Shown: piece by piece, positions 43,601-47,999 of the stretch | Position numbering within the stretch: the first letter of the stretch is position 1 | Layout: the number at the start of each line of letters is the position of its first letter | Assembly: GCA_023634235.1 (NCBI GenBank) | Contig: JAMKCF010000016.1 | Location: 7,229,866-7,293,865, forward strand | Length of the DNA: 64,000 nt | Direction: 5' to 3' | Source of the DNA: Pisaster brevispinus | Taxonomy: Eukaryota > Echinodermata > Asteroidea > Forcipulatida > Asteriidae | Made by a program: the position numbers and the translations under genes | The notes under the pieces: model-generated | The model's database searches: none | The model's input: the letters and a program-made list of their open reading frames with translations, nothing else | What the model was told of the DNA's origin: nothing

Positions 43601-45776
43601 AAAAAACACTTGGTGTAAGCGCGGAGTTCCCTGCTTCCATAAGCGTCCCAGTGTTTTTGGTATTAAAAGCAGGCTAGCCAGGAAATTAGGCCATCAGGTT
43701 GAAACTTTTCTTGGAAAGAAAAACACATTGTACGTGTGAAGGTTTAGCCCCTCAAAGGTTCAGTGACTATAGCAATCGAGACCAATTAGCTTGTTGCTTT
43801 CACTAGTATGCCAGCTTTGTCTCTGCTCAAGATTTCATGTTAATTAGGATGCTTTGTTCTTTAAAGGGTAAGGGTGCCACTGCCAAGATGTTTTTTTCCC
43901 CTTTGTAAAGAGCACATCTTTGAGGAAGTTAAAATTTTCTCTTGTAGCTTTTCAATTTAAAGTTTTCGGCATAGTGTCTTTATGATTTGTTGTGGCACTC
44001 ACGCACTGAATTTTAAACTAGTGATTCTGAACTAGTGGTTTAAAAAACAAATAATATTAATTCACCTTTGGATTCATTTTTCTCTGACTGTCTACATACA
44101 GGACATCAATGTACTGATAGAAAAAAGTGTTTACAGCTTCTCTCAGAATCATGAAACTCATTTGAGAGATCATTTCCTTAATTAGTGTAAATCGCAAACC
44201 ACAAAATGCGGCCAACATGAACAAGTAGTAAGTGAAAGTCACTAAGCCATTTCTTCTCTTGAAATATTAAATTAAAGTCTTTATCCAATGTCATTATACA
44301 ATCCATTGCTTTAAGGTGAATGTTACTTACACAACGGTCTCCTTAGAAAAGTCAAATTAGAAATCATAAAGGAAAACAATTTTTACTAGTAAGAGGGGCC
44401 TATCTAATTGCTGTTGAAATGAACCGAATTCCACACACACACACAGCGAATGCGTTCTCAATATACACAAACAAGCAAAGTTTGTCAAATCCAATCTACA
44501 TGCGTGTCTTTTTTTAATTAACATAAAGGCGTTGATTCCTACAGGTCAGTTTTTCTCAATAACACTGCTCCTTTAATCACAGACAGGACATGTAGTTTAA
44601 CCCATAGGTCTTATACTGGGCAACATGCTTGTTAATAAACTCTGGGTTCTGCTAGCTACAGTTATTTCCTAATCCCCTTTGTTCACAATTTCCAGTTCAG
44701 TGAAAAGCCTGAAAGGCTTGTTATCAGGATAAGATTAAGAGATAAGCCCTAGCCTGCTGGGTTAGGCACCATGGGGTAGGCATTTCACTCAACACTTGTA
44801 CGATTTCTTTTTTCAACACAGGGGGGACCTCTCATAATTTACACTTGTACCGCCATGATTTTGAACCACAGCAAGGCAAGTTTCCACTTGCTGATGAAGA
44901 AATAGTGAGAGTAGGGATTGAAACTAACACTGGACTGCAGGCCTGAGGCTAGTGTTCCTAGCGTCAGGCCAGTCAGGCCAGTAAACTTAAGACCGGATAA
45001 GTCAGATGGTCTTATCCCTTATGTCTGTAAAGAATAACATCTCAGACCATCTTTAATTTTTTTAATTATGTTTAAATGTTGTCTTTGAGGCCAGTATATT
45101 TTTCAATTCTGGTGCAGTATGAAAGTTTTTTTATACTCATTAAGACAAATGAGATAATTCTTCTCTTCTTGGTGCTTGTTCAATAAAACTTTCAGTGGGT
45201 TTAGAAAAAAAAAAAAATCACAACAGTCTGAAATGGTTTCGATGAGTCCCTTTCATTACTTTCTTGGATCATGTAATAAAAATAACAAATCTGGCCATCT
45301 GGAATACGTTACACGCATTTATGAATCATTGAATGGAAATGTGCTTAAAAATATTTAAAAACTAGGAAATTGAAAAGTCACTTTTTTTGACAATGTGAAG
45401 TGTGTTTCCGAGGAGTTGAATGCGCAGAGCTCCCCCAATTAATTACCTATTTTTTGGGAATCACTCATTGAGGCAAACCCTAAGATCATCAAGGTTTCGT
45501 AACAAACCGATGACGTAAGAGATTTCTTGAGCTTACCTTAAATAGCCTAATCATATCAAGGGCTCTGGGTCTTGGCTTGCCCGGTCTGAAGACGTTTTGT
45601 CCTTGTTGATGATGCTGCTGTGGATGAGGATGATGATGATGATGTTGTTGATGTTGTTGATGTTGATGATGTTGATGGTGTTGATGATGGTTCATCTTGT
45701 GAGCAGGTTCCAAAACGGCAAGGTCTGGCACTACCATCGTTGTGGAGTCTGCATCTTGGTTGTGGTGATACATCAT
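10554..45776 (-). CDS. ets1/2: Ets1/2-type transcription factor, distal (long) isoform, 8 coding exons, 557 aa
   Basis: Spliced coding sequence on the minus strand: 45776-45537, 39996-39840, 25222-25106, 22338-22138, 21225-21088, 18209-17922, 14014-13820, 10891-10554. The product is a sequence-specific DNA-binding protein of the ETS family that should bind GGAA/T cores in the nucleus. Order of parts: His/Gln-rich N terminus, proline-flanked Thr-Pro (TP) site, Pointed (PNT/SAM) domain, Thr/Pro linker, acidic Ser/Pro-rich region, autoinhibitory segment ending [13 protein letters not shown] domain, C-terminal helices. Each splice junction is GT-AG and the phases agree at every join: phase 0 at the first, phase 1 at the other six. 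The ETS and PNT sequences match the Ets1/Ets2 subfamily, not Erg/Fli, Elk or Pea3. From echinoderm literature, Ets1/2 acts downstream of ERK in mesoderm and skeletogenic cells; a role here is inferred. The joins come from reading the sequence and no transcript was available. Confidence 0.9.
10940..11330. repeat. Tandem repeat of about 172-bp units, roughly 2.3 copies
   Basis: CTTCAcCAGGTGA starts near 10,974, 11,143 and 11,318 (spacing about 169 and 175). Each full unit contains ATTAATTyTA..ATCTATC, TTTCACAGGACTyGGAAAGC, CAAAACTTT and ATCTmACATCwrAGT in order. The units are strongly diverged. Confidence 0.7.
13283..13663 (+). mobile_element. hAT-like non-autonomous TIR element, CAGGG ends
   Basis: It begins CAGGTCTGGAATTTGACACT and ends CCCAACTTCGAGCCCTG, an imperfect inverse pair. 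The interior carries CTGGACCG, GGCCAGTAAACTCATGACCG and AAGTCCGATGGTCTTGTG. The sister element at 27,558 shares ends and interior. CAGGG-type termini are typical of hAT elements. An 8-bp target duplication is not clear here. Confidence 0.65.
13820..14014 (-). CDS. ets1/2: Exon encoding the autoinhibitory region before the ETS domain
   Basis: The exon is 195 nt, phase 1 to phase 1: acceptor ttcttgcag|AT and donor TACTCAG|GTAAGC. It encodes 64 whole codons starting HFGGFDTFE and ending [13 protein letters not shown]. The VIPAA.LAGY stretch is the HI-1/HI-2 segment that packs against the ETS domain in Ets1 and lowers DNA affinity. A Ser/Thr-rich stretch ([11 protein letters not shown]) lies before it, in the place where vertebrate Ets1 has its calcium/CaMKII-regulated serine-rich region. 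Similarity there is positional, not sequence-level. Skipping this exon would keep frame and should relieve inhibition. Confidence 0.95.
14065..14290 (-). repeat. Dispersed repeat copy (TTTGGTAATTATTCA / GCACTGCAGCTGTTGAT family)
   Basis: CCTTTGGTAATTATTCAAAA, AAGAAGCACTGCAGCTGTTG, TTTTGAGAAAAGATTCCCTT and TTTAGAGAAAGAGAG match the 50.7-kb copy and the inverse of 23,000-23,165. It belongs to the family of the 1.05-kb copy. Confidence 0.6.
14930..15130 (+). repeat. Dispersed GACTGGCCAGCAGGACCAG repeat, related copy near 59.9 kb
   Basis: GTGACTGGCCAGCAGGACCA, GTTTTAACTAGTATTAGGCC and AGCAGAACGCTG parallel GTTTTAACTGGTATTTGGCC and AGCGGACC at about 59,893-59,920. Confidence 0.45.
15640..16045 (+). 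repeat. Dispersed repeat, sister copy at 36,750-37,035
   Basis: Shared order: CACATTGyCCTTA, AAAATCAGCTGATT, GGTTTTcAGAT, AAATATkTCACAG, TGAACTT, CTTGTATAATAC and TTTAATCCTTA / CCTTTAA. Same orientation, about 70-75 percent alike by eye. Confidence 0.6.
16846..16869. other. Perfect 24-bp palindrome
   Basis: The 12-nt arm CTTTTAAGAGAG is followed immediately by its exact reverse complement with no loop. The central AGAGAGCTCTCT contains a SacI-type GAGCTC. It sits alone in an intron and no element boundaries are visible around it. Confidence 0.9.
17310..17530 (+). repeat. Dispersed repeat, sister copy at 20,465-20,700
   Basis: AGAACATCCAGTTTTGGTCT, CAAAAACTAA, ATTTCA, GTAAGTTATG, TTCAATCTTA and CAATGTT..GC..CCCTCT occur in the same order in both copies. 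Confidence 0.65.
17703..17860 (+). mobile_element. tRNA-derived SINE
   Basis: GGGCTAGACAGCTCAGTTGG is an A-box-containing tRNA-like head, and GTGATTCAAATCCCG matches a degenerate B box at tRNA-like spacing. The anticodon arm is not intact enough for a functional tRNA. A non-tRNA body follows (CCAGTCAATTATTCTCTGTT) with a T-rich tail. A second fragment of the family is at 50,440-50,530. Confidence 0.7.
17922..18209 (-). CDS. ets1/2: Exon encoding an acidic Ser/Pro/Tyr-rich transactivation-type region
   Basis: The exon is 288 nt, phase 1-1. The acceptor is ctccccag|CC and the donor AGTAAAA|GTAAGT. It encodes 95 whole codons, FSVEQPQAV to NNNYSK. The region is low in basic residues and rich in Asp/Glu, Ser, Pro, Tyr and Asn. 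It contains IKQEDP, a psi-K-x-E SUMO-acceptor consensus, and several Ser/Thr-Pro sites (ATPP, PSPSS, ATPE). It lies between PNT and the autoinhibitory exon, where Ets1/Ets2 have their activation domain. The function is assigned by position and composition. Confidence 0.93.
20465..20700 (+). repeat. Dispersed repeat, sister copy of 17,310-17,530
   Basis: It starts near the run ATGGAAGGAAAAACC and carries AGAACATCCAGTTTTGGTCT identical to the 17.3-kb copy. It ends CAATGTTGTGCATGCCCTCT. Confidence 0.65.
20831..20852. repeat. (TA)n microsatellite
   Basis: Eleven AT dinucleotides in an intron. Confidence 0.9.
20893..21035 (+). repeat. GAGGGCAAGGCCATTTT dispersed repeat, abuts exon 21,088
   Basis: TTTGAGAGGGCAAGGCCATT, GCAAAGGGCA, GAAGGGGTGCC and GGCCTCTGTATAATTCCAGG recur at 38,590 and 46,535. 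It lies within 60 nt of the splice donor at 21,088. Confidence 0.65.
21088..21225 (-). CDS. ets1/2: Exon encoding the Thr/Pro-rich linker after PNT
   Basis: The exon is 138 nt, phase 1-1. The acceptor is tttgtcag|AA and the donor GGACAAG|GTGAGT. The split codon gives Glu at the start ([10 protein letters not shown]). A low-complexity [11 protein letters not shown] run is followed by SEIKLEA, another psi-K-x-E SUMO consensus, and [10 protein letters not shown]. This is probably a flexible linker. The Thr run makes it a likely site of length variation between species. Confidence 0.93.
21226..22137 (-). other. Intron within/after the PNT coding region (0.9 kb)
   Basis: GT-AG, phase 1, with a G-run near 21,303. 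Nothing else recognised. Confidence 0.85.
22138..22338 (-). CDS. ets1/2: Exon encoding the core of the Pointed (PNT/SAM) domain
   Basis: The exon is 201 nt, phase 1-1. The acceptor is ttgatccacag|AT and the donor CGCAAAG|GTAAAC. It encodes [21 protein letters not shown], then [25 protein letters not shown], and [16 protein letters not shown]. The W...V..WV.WA..EFSL, LCAL...FL and GDILWEHL-type motifs are diagnostic of the PNT domain of Ets1/Ets2/Pointed. In these proteins the domain docks ERK and recruits CBP/p300. Confidence 0.97.
22690..23170 (+). repeat. Dispersed repeat copy with an internal 20-nt duplication
   Basis: CAACTAACCTGTGAAAATTT, CAACAGCTGCAGTGCTTCTT and TACCAAGTA match the 56.6-kb copy (AACCTGTGAAAATTTGAGCT, CAACAGCTCTCCAGTGCTCC, TTACCAAGTA). 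CAGTGCTTCTTACCAAGTA is present twice in tandem at about 23,082-23,119. It is the inverse of the 14.1-kb copy. Confidence 0.65.
23950..24030 (+). repeat. LINE/SINE 3'-tail fragment ending in (ATT)n
   Basis: TTTAGCGCCATGAGCACTTT, then TGTGCGCTTTATAAG, then a run of ATTATTATT. The GCGC(T)..TATAA(A)..(ATT)n tail resembles the 3' end of L2/CR1-like LINEs and their SINE partners. Compare 62,020-62,085. Confidence 0.5.
24236..24480 (+). mobile_element. 5' partial copy of the CAGGG-ended element family
   Basis: GCAGGCCTAAGGCCAGTGGT, GCCAGTAAACTCATGACTAG, TCAAGTGGCCTTGTGCTTTT and TCTTCTCTTATAGTGC match the 13.3-kb copy in order. The 3' terminal part is missing. Confidence 0.5.
24612..24735 (+). repeat. 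Dispersed repeat, sister copy of 9,395-9,515
   Basis: It has the same block order as the 9.4-kb copy and lies in intron 3 of the Ets gene. It is followed directly by a tandem duplication at 24,746. Confidence 0.6.
24746..24910. repeat. Tandem duplication of a 78-79-bp unit
   Basis: ACATCAAAG starts at 24,746 and 24,824, with ACATCAAAAG at 24,903 beginning a third, partial unit. Both full units contain TTTTTTATACACA, ATGAAGAGAAATAATGGCTC and ACCAACAGGAAG. Confidence 0.8.
25106..25222 (-). CDS. ets1/2: Exon with the Thr-Pro phospho-acceptor site and the N-terminal PNT helices
   Basis: The exon is 117 nt, phase 1-1. The acceptor is tatatcag|AT and the donor TCAAGAG|GTGAGT. It encodes [20 protein letters not shown], then [24 protein letters not shown] followed within about 8 residues by the helix [11 protein letters not shown] corresponds in position to the ERK-phosphorylated Thr of Ets1/Ets2/Pointed, which sits just before the extra PNT helices. 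HKEQDRLGI corresponds to the KEQ.RLGI stretch that leads into the PNT core of Ets1. The threonine is residue 80 (proximal isoform) or 142 (distal isoform). Confidence 0.94.
27558..27857 (+). mobile_element. hAT-like non-autonomous TIR element, sister of 13,283-13,663
   Basis: It begins CAGGGCTTGAAATTGACACT and ends AAATTGGAGCTCTAG. The shared interior includes GACACCAGTGATTTTAGCGT, GGCCAGTAAACTGTTGACCG, CAAGTCCAGCGGTCTTG and GAGCTACAAGC. It is in the same orientation as the 13.3-kb copy. Confidence 0.65.
32138..32158. other. Perfect palindrome, 10-nt arms with a single-base centre
   Basis: TACATACCTT, then one C, then AAGGTATGTA. It is isolated in intron 2. Confidence 0.9.
33391..33712. repeat. 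Direct duplication, offset 179 bp
   Basis: ACCTTCCTTATTTAGAAATG followed by CAACACTTTTATAAAGCAAT occurs at 33,392 and 33,571. Similarity continues for about 140 bp (TTTTCTTTTAC, TGAAACAAAA, CACAATTATCCTC). The spacer of about 40 bp contains TGTACATGTATG. The copies are near-identical at their left halves, which suggests a recent event. Confidence 0.85.
34681..34746 (-). promoter_or_regulatory. Promoter-like cluster inside intron 2: CCAAT, GC box, CCTTATAAGG
   Basis: Read on the minus strand, GGCCAATAG (34741-34746) is followed by CTCCGCCCAC (about 34708-34717) and then CCTTATAAGG (34681-34690). The last is both TATA-like and a perfect CArG/SRF box. Order and orientation resemble a compact metazoan promoter directed the same way as the Ets gene. 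A minus-strand ATG-initiated 67-codon ORF begins just downstream at 34669. I could not find a convincing donor linking it to the exon at 25222. Confidence 0.3.
35150..35245 (+). repeat. Repeat sharing both flanks of the 83-506 MITE array: related empty site
   Basis: CTATCCCCAAGAAAATAATG at 35,155 matches the start of the window (about position 8), and GGTTGCCTGTAAATTG (about 35,226) matches the sequence right of the array (about 508-523). Here the two blocks are separated only by about 10 nt (GAACTGG), with no MITE. Confidence 0.75.
35310..35655. mobile_element. TIR element with GGCCTTGCTCTTAA / TTAAGGGCAAGCCC ends
   Basis: GGCCTTGCTCTTAAAC near 35,312 and GTTAAGGGCAAGCCCTGCC near 35,630 are inverted. 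Inside, AGTAGCCCACCGGGCTAGT near the left end and CGCCGGGCTAGTG near the right end form a second inverted pair. No coding capacity. Confidence 0.6.
36750..37035 (+). repeat. Dispersed repeat, sister copy of 15,640-16,045
   Basis: It has the same block order as the 15.6-kb copy and lies in intron 2. A fragment resembling its GAACTTTATAA..AAGCTTT block also occurs near 25,012. Confidence 0.6.
38590..38695 (+). repeat. GAGGGCAAGRCCATTTT dispersed repeat, partial copy
   Basis: CATCTTTGAGAGGGCAAGAC, CATTTTGCAAAAGGCAC, GTCTATAGAAAATCTTGAAA and GGGCACCATGT match the 20.9-kb and 46.5-kb copies. The 3' GGCCTCTGT block is missing. Confidence 0.6.
39840..39996 (-). CDS. ets1/2: First common coding exon (N-terminal region)
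   Basis: The exon is 157 nt, starting in phase 0 after gtagcag and ending in phase 1 at CCTGTTG|GTGAGT. It encodes 52 residues, [11 protein letters not shown] to PDELSGSPV. It includes AVKTEPNAQ, a psi-K-x-E consensus resembling the IKTE SUMO site near the N terminus of vertebrate Ets1. The rest is acidic and has no domain I recognise. An in-frame TAG immediately upstream of the acceptor means the exon cannot extend 5' in frame. The exon can therefore only follow one of the two phase-0 first exons described here or an unseen one. Confidence 0.9.
39997..40563 (-). other. Intron between the proximal first exon and the common exon (567 nt)
   Basis: Phase 0, GT-AG. It contains A-rich tracts and a G-run near 40,268. 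This interval is also the end of the 5.5-kb intron used by the distal isoform (39,997-45,536). Confidence 0.8.
40564..40617 (-). CDS. ets1/2: Proximal alternative first coding exon (18 codons)
   Basis: The ATG at 40617-40615 lies in a good initiation context (CGAAATGG). The 18 codons read [18 protein letters not shown], with a basic, Lys-rich start and an additional TP site. The donor CTT|GTAAGT is close to consensus. An upstream in-frame stop lies at about 40665. The exon sits only 567 nt from the common exon, and CCAAT and AP-1 motifs lie about 190-230 nt upstream, so I read it as a promoter-proximal first exon. Confidence 0.82.
40800..40850 (-). promoter_or_regulatory. Candidate proximal promoter motifs: AP-1 site and two CCAAT boxes
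   Basis: TGACTCA (40802-40808) is an AP-1 consensus. ATTGG at 40824-40828 (minus strand AGCCAATCC) and at 40839-40843 (GCCAATTAC) are CCAAT boxes on the gene strand. They lie about 190-230 nt upstream of the proximal ATG. Spacing and strand fit a promoter for the short isoform, but no TATA element is evident and the TSS is unknown. Confidence 0.4.
40870..43285 (-). other. Part of the distal intron, nothing recognised
   Basis: AT-rich intronic DNA between the two first exons. It contains G-runs near 41,024 and 41,796. Short ORFs at 42.4-43.0 kb are AT-driven. No exon candidate with a phase-0 join. Confidence 0.5.
43290..43640. mobile_element. Relative of the 5.9-kb MITE-like element
   Basis: GGGCCCAATTTAAGAGCTGC starts the element and GTAAGCGCGGAGTTCCCTGC recurs from 5.9 kb (AAGCGCGGAATTCCCTGCTT). 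CTGCGCTAGCTG is also shared. The right end is unclear, and about 130 bp of unrelated sequence appears to interrupt it. Confidence 0.45.
44905..45200 (+). mobile_element. Partial copy of the CAGGG-ended element family
   Basis: ATTGAAACTAACACTGGACT, GGCCAGTAAACTTAAGACCG and AAGTCAGATGGTCTTATC, followed by TTCTTCTCTTCTTGGTGCTT, parallel the other copies. The motif GTCAGGCCA is locally duplicated (GTCAGGCCAGTCAGGCCAG). Confidence 0.5.
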
Positions 45777-45800
45777 CGTCGTTGAAATCTTCTTTTAACC
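45537..45800 (-). CDS. ets1/2: Distal exon encoding the His/Gln-rich N terminus of the long isoform
   Basis: The acceptor is tttttgtctcgcag|GG at 45801/45800 and the donor TTTAAG|GTAAGC at 45537. Translation starts at tandem ATGs (45776-45774 and 45773-45771). An in-frame TAA lies 21 nt upstream within the same exon, so the start is fixed here. It encodes 80 residues: [10 protein letters not shown], an acidic/hydrophobic stretch, a run of about 35 residues that is mostly His and Gln, then [17 protein letters not shown]. The phase-0 end fits the common exon. The first 24 nt are 5' UTR, so at least one non-coding exon should lie upstream. The His run is coded by a CAT/CAC/CAA microsatellite. 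Confidence 0.82.
45600..45695. repeat. ets1/2: Coding CAT/CAC/CAA trinucleotide microsatellite (His/Gln run)
   Basis: On the plus strand this is an interrupted TGATGATG/TGTTGATG array, read on the gene strand as His and Gln codons of the distal N terminus. The mix of CAC, CAT and CAA codons shows it is an imperfect repeat and not a pure slippage tract. It is likely length-polymorphic. Confidence 0.8.
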
Positions 45801-47304
45801 CTGCGAGACAAAAAAGACAAATTGTTTCTTGAGAATTTACACTACAACTGCTCTAATAGTATTTATGTTCCGTTTTTACACATCTTTTTGAAATAGCCAT
45901 AACAATTTCTGTAATACGTCGTAATTAATAGAATCAGGGATGAAGAATATTGTTTTAATAAACCATTAAAAAATAGTATTAATTTGTTTTTATTACTTTG
46001 ATAATGACAGTGTTGTTGATGAACCATGGTACTGTACATAGTACTTCCATGATGTAATGCAACGTTAAAAATAAAAACCATGATAATTAATGATGTTATG
46101 AAATCAATGATTGCCTTATTTTGAGAGCAACGATGATGCATGATATGGTTAAACAATGATGGGTTTGAGAGGAAGAGTGTTAATGATGTTGCAGATAAAT
46201 GGTTTTGAACTTGGAGATGAAATGAGATGAGATGGATGAAGGAAACAGCATTGTACATCCAGCTGCCTCTTTTTCACTGAGGAGCAAAAAATAAACCAAC
46301 ACTGCAGACCAGTACAGTAGTAATAATTAATAGGCCCATACAAGGCTGTATGCAATGAGTCTACATTTGGTTGTAACAGATCACGGCTCAATTTTTTAGA
46401 GTTAAGATCAAGATGAAGTGCAAAGAGTCATGGCATTATACCGACAACTCATCTTAAAAGATGAATCTTAGCACTTTGTGTAATCGATCGTAGTTTGTTA
46501 TCTACTTATTTTTTATTTGGATACGATCATTCAGGTTGGAATTTCGTTTTTGTGAGGGCAAGGCCATTTTTGCATCTTGCGAAGGGCACGTCCATTGGAA
46601 AAAGTCTATAAAAACTTGTGAACTATAAAGGGGCACGGCACCTAAGTGTGGCCAAGACCAGGGCCAACAGAAGTGGCCTCTGTGTAATTCCAGGCCTACG
46701 ACCCATTGGCATTTAAGCCCGAGTCTTAAGAAAGGACATTAATTAATATTAATGAGAAAAAAACACTTCCTAGACTGGAACGATTCAAGGGGCACCAACC
46801 AAGGTACAGTAATGACCAAAAACTTGCAAAAGGGCATGGAGGCAATTGCCTCAATATCAATTGCCTCTGTTACCTCCCGTGAAGAATCATCTTTCTCCCG
46901 ACAGGAAAGATGCTGATGTCTTTTGATCGTAGTGATGAATGCTGGGGATGATGATCAAGAGGTGACGATGAACAAAAATCATCCATTTTTCTACTACAGA
47001 GACCACTGAGATGATCATTGATTTTAAAAACAGAAGAAGTCTATAGTGTTGTGACTAGTTACTTTATAATAATGCTGTAGTTGAACAAAATCATAATTCA
47101 ACAAAAACATGGTTTCACAAATACACCACAAGATTGAGTAATGTCACTCACGTCACTCACTGACGAACAGCAGTGAAAAAAAACGAACTTTAAATTAAAA
47201 AATACAATTACATGTATTAATGAACAGTGAAATAAATAAGACAAATATTAATGAAGTAAATTCCCTTCTTATTATACAATTTCCTTACGTGTAAACTAGC
47301 GTAC
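45801..47304 (-). other. Presumed 5' UTR intron of the distal transcript (1.5 kb)
   Basis: The acceptor at 45,801 is clear; the donor at 47,304 is a candidate. It contains the 46.5-kb repeat copy and ATGATG-rich low complexity. Overlapping ORFs at 45.9-46.4 kb look AT-driven. Confidence 0.35.
46535..46705 (+). repeat. GAGGGCAAGGCCATTTT dispersed repeat, longest copy
   Basis: GTTTTTGTGAGGGCAAGGCC, GCGAAGGGCACGTCCATTGG, AAAGGGGCACGGCACC and GGCCTCTGTGTAATTCCAGG occur in order. It lies between the distal coding exon and the candidate leader exon. A second related block follows at about 46,790-46,875. Confidence 0.65.
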
Positions 47305-47600
47305 CTTTATATCTTGAGGAGGTGCTTCAACACCTGGAGTTTCCGAGTAAAGACGGGCTCGAACCTGCGATGCACCGTCGATCCGGGAAACAAATCAAGT
47401 GTTGGATTGCACACCAATGACTTCCAAAAGGTTAAAAACGAGCACTAACTAGTCGGTCGTTGTACTTTGGCGTTCTCGCTGCAACAGCGACAGGATATCC
47501 CACGGTATTACAAAATGACGACAAGGTATGGTGGCATGCAACGGAAAAAGCAATGTGTGTTGCTGATGGTTGGAACATTTGTGTCACGTTGACATTGTTA
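47305..47600 (-). other. Candidate non-coding 5' exon of the distal transcript (upstream edge unknown)
   Basis: The distal coding exon has a 3' splice site, so a leader exon must lie to its right. The best donor I see is GATATAAAG|GTACGC at 47305/47304, about 1.5 kb upstream; a second possible donor, CAC|GTAAGG, lies just beyond it. The right edge given is arbitrary. A B-box-like GGTTCGAGCCC on the minus strand near 47351-47361 raises the alternative that part of this segment is a tRNA-derived SINE. Confidence 0.3.
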
Positions 47601-47819
47601 AGTCAAGTTCTTATTAACTGATGGTGACTGGATCGCACATTGATCGCAGATGGTACACGGTGATTTTCGGCGTGACACAAGCTTCCGTGCGGGCATCGCA
47701 ATCGCTTCTGCTACTAGCGCACTGTGGTCATAATCCTGATACATCAAATCAACACACAACGTGGATTGAACACGCGATCATTTCACATCATCGTGGAGAT
47801 CGGGGACGGCAACCTGCAG

Positions 47820-47960
47820 ACCATGTAAAGCGCGAAATAAGTCCATTCATCAATTTCCCCACGGTGCGGGTCAACCAATCCGCCACTCCCATTGGCCGAC
47901 GGTTGACCCGAGGCGTGGCTTTCTGGAAATCAACCCTGACGTATCATAACGTCACTCATA
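47820..47960 (-). promoter_or_regulatory. Candidate distal promoter segment: E2F-like site, CCAAT pair in an inverted repeat, CRE half-site pair
   Basis: GCGCGAAA at 47830-47837 matches an E2F site. CGGGTCAACC (47867-47876) and GGTTGACCCG (47901-47910) form a perfect 10-bp inverted repeat enclosing CCAAT and ATTGG. TGACGTatcataACGTCA at 47938-47955 pairs two CRE half sites. The segment lies upstream of the candidate leader exon. The motifs are seen; promoter function is inferred. Confidence 0.3.
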
Positions 47961-47999
47961 AATAATCGTCGATGCAACAGCTGGGGCAATAACGGCCAA

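Noticed and set aside
45863..46258. 131-codon minus-strand ORF upstream of the distal exon
   Set aside because: AT-rich, Ile/His/Asn-biased translation of ATGATG-rich low complexity; it lies in the presumed 5' UTR intron.
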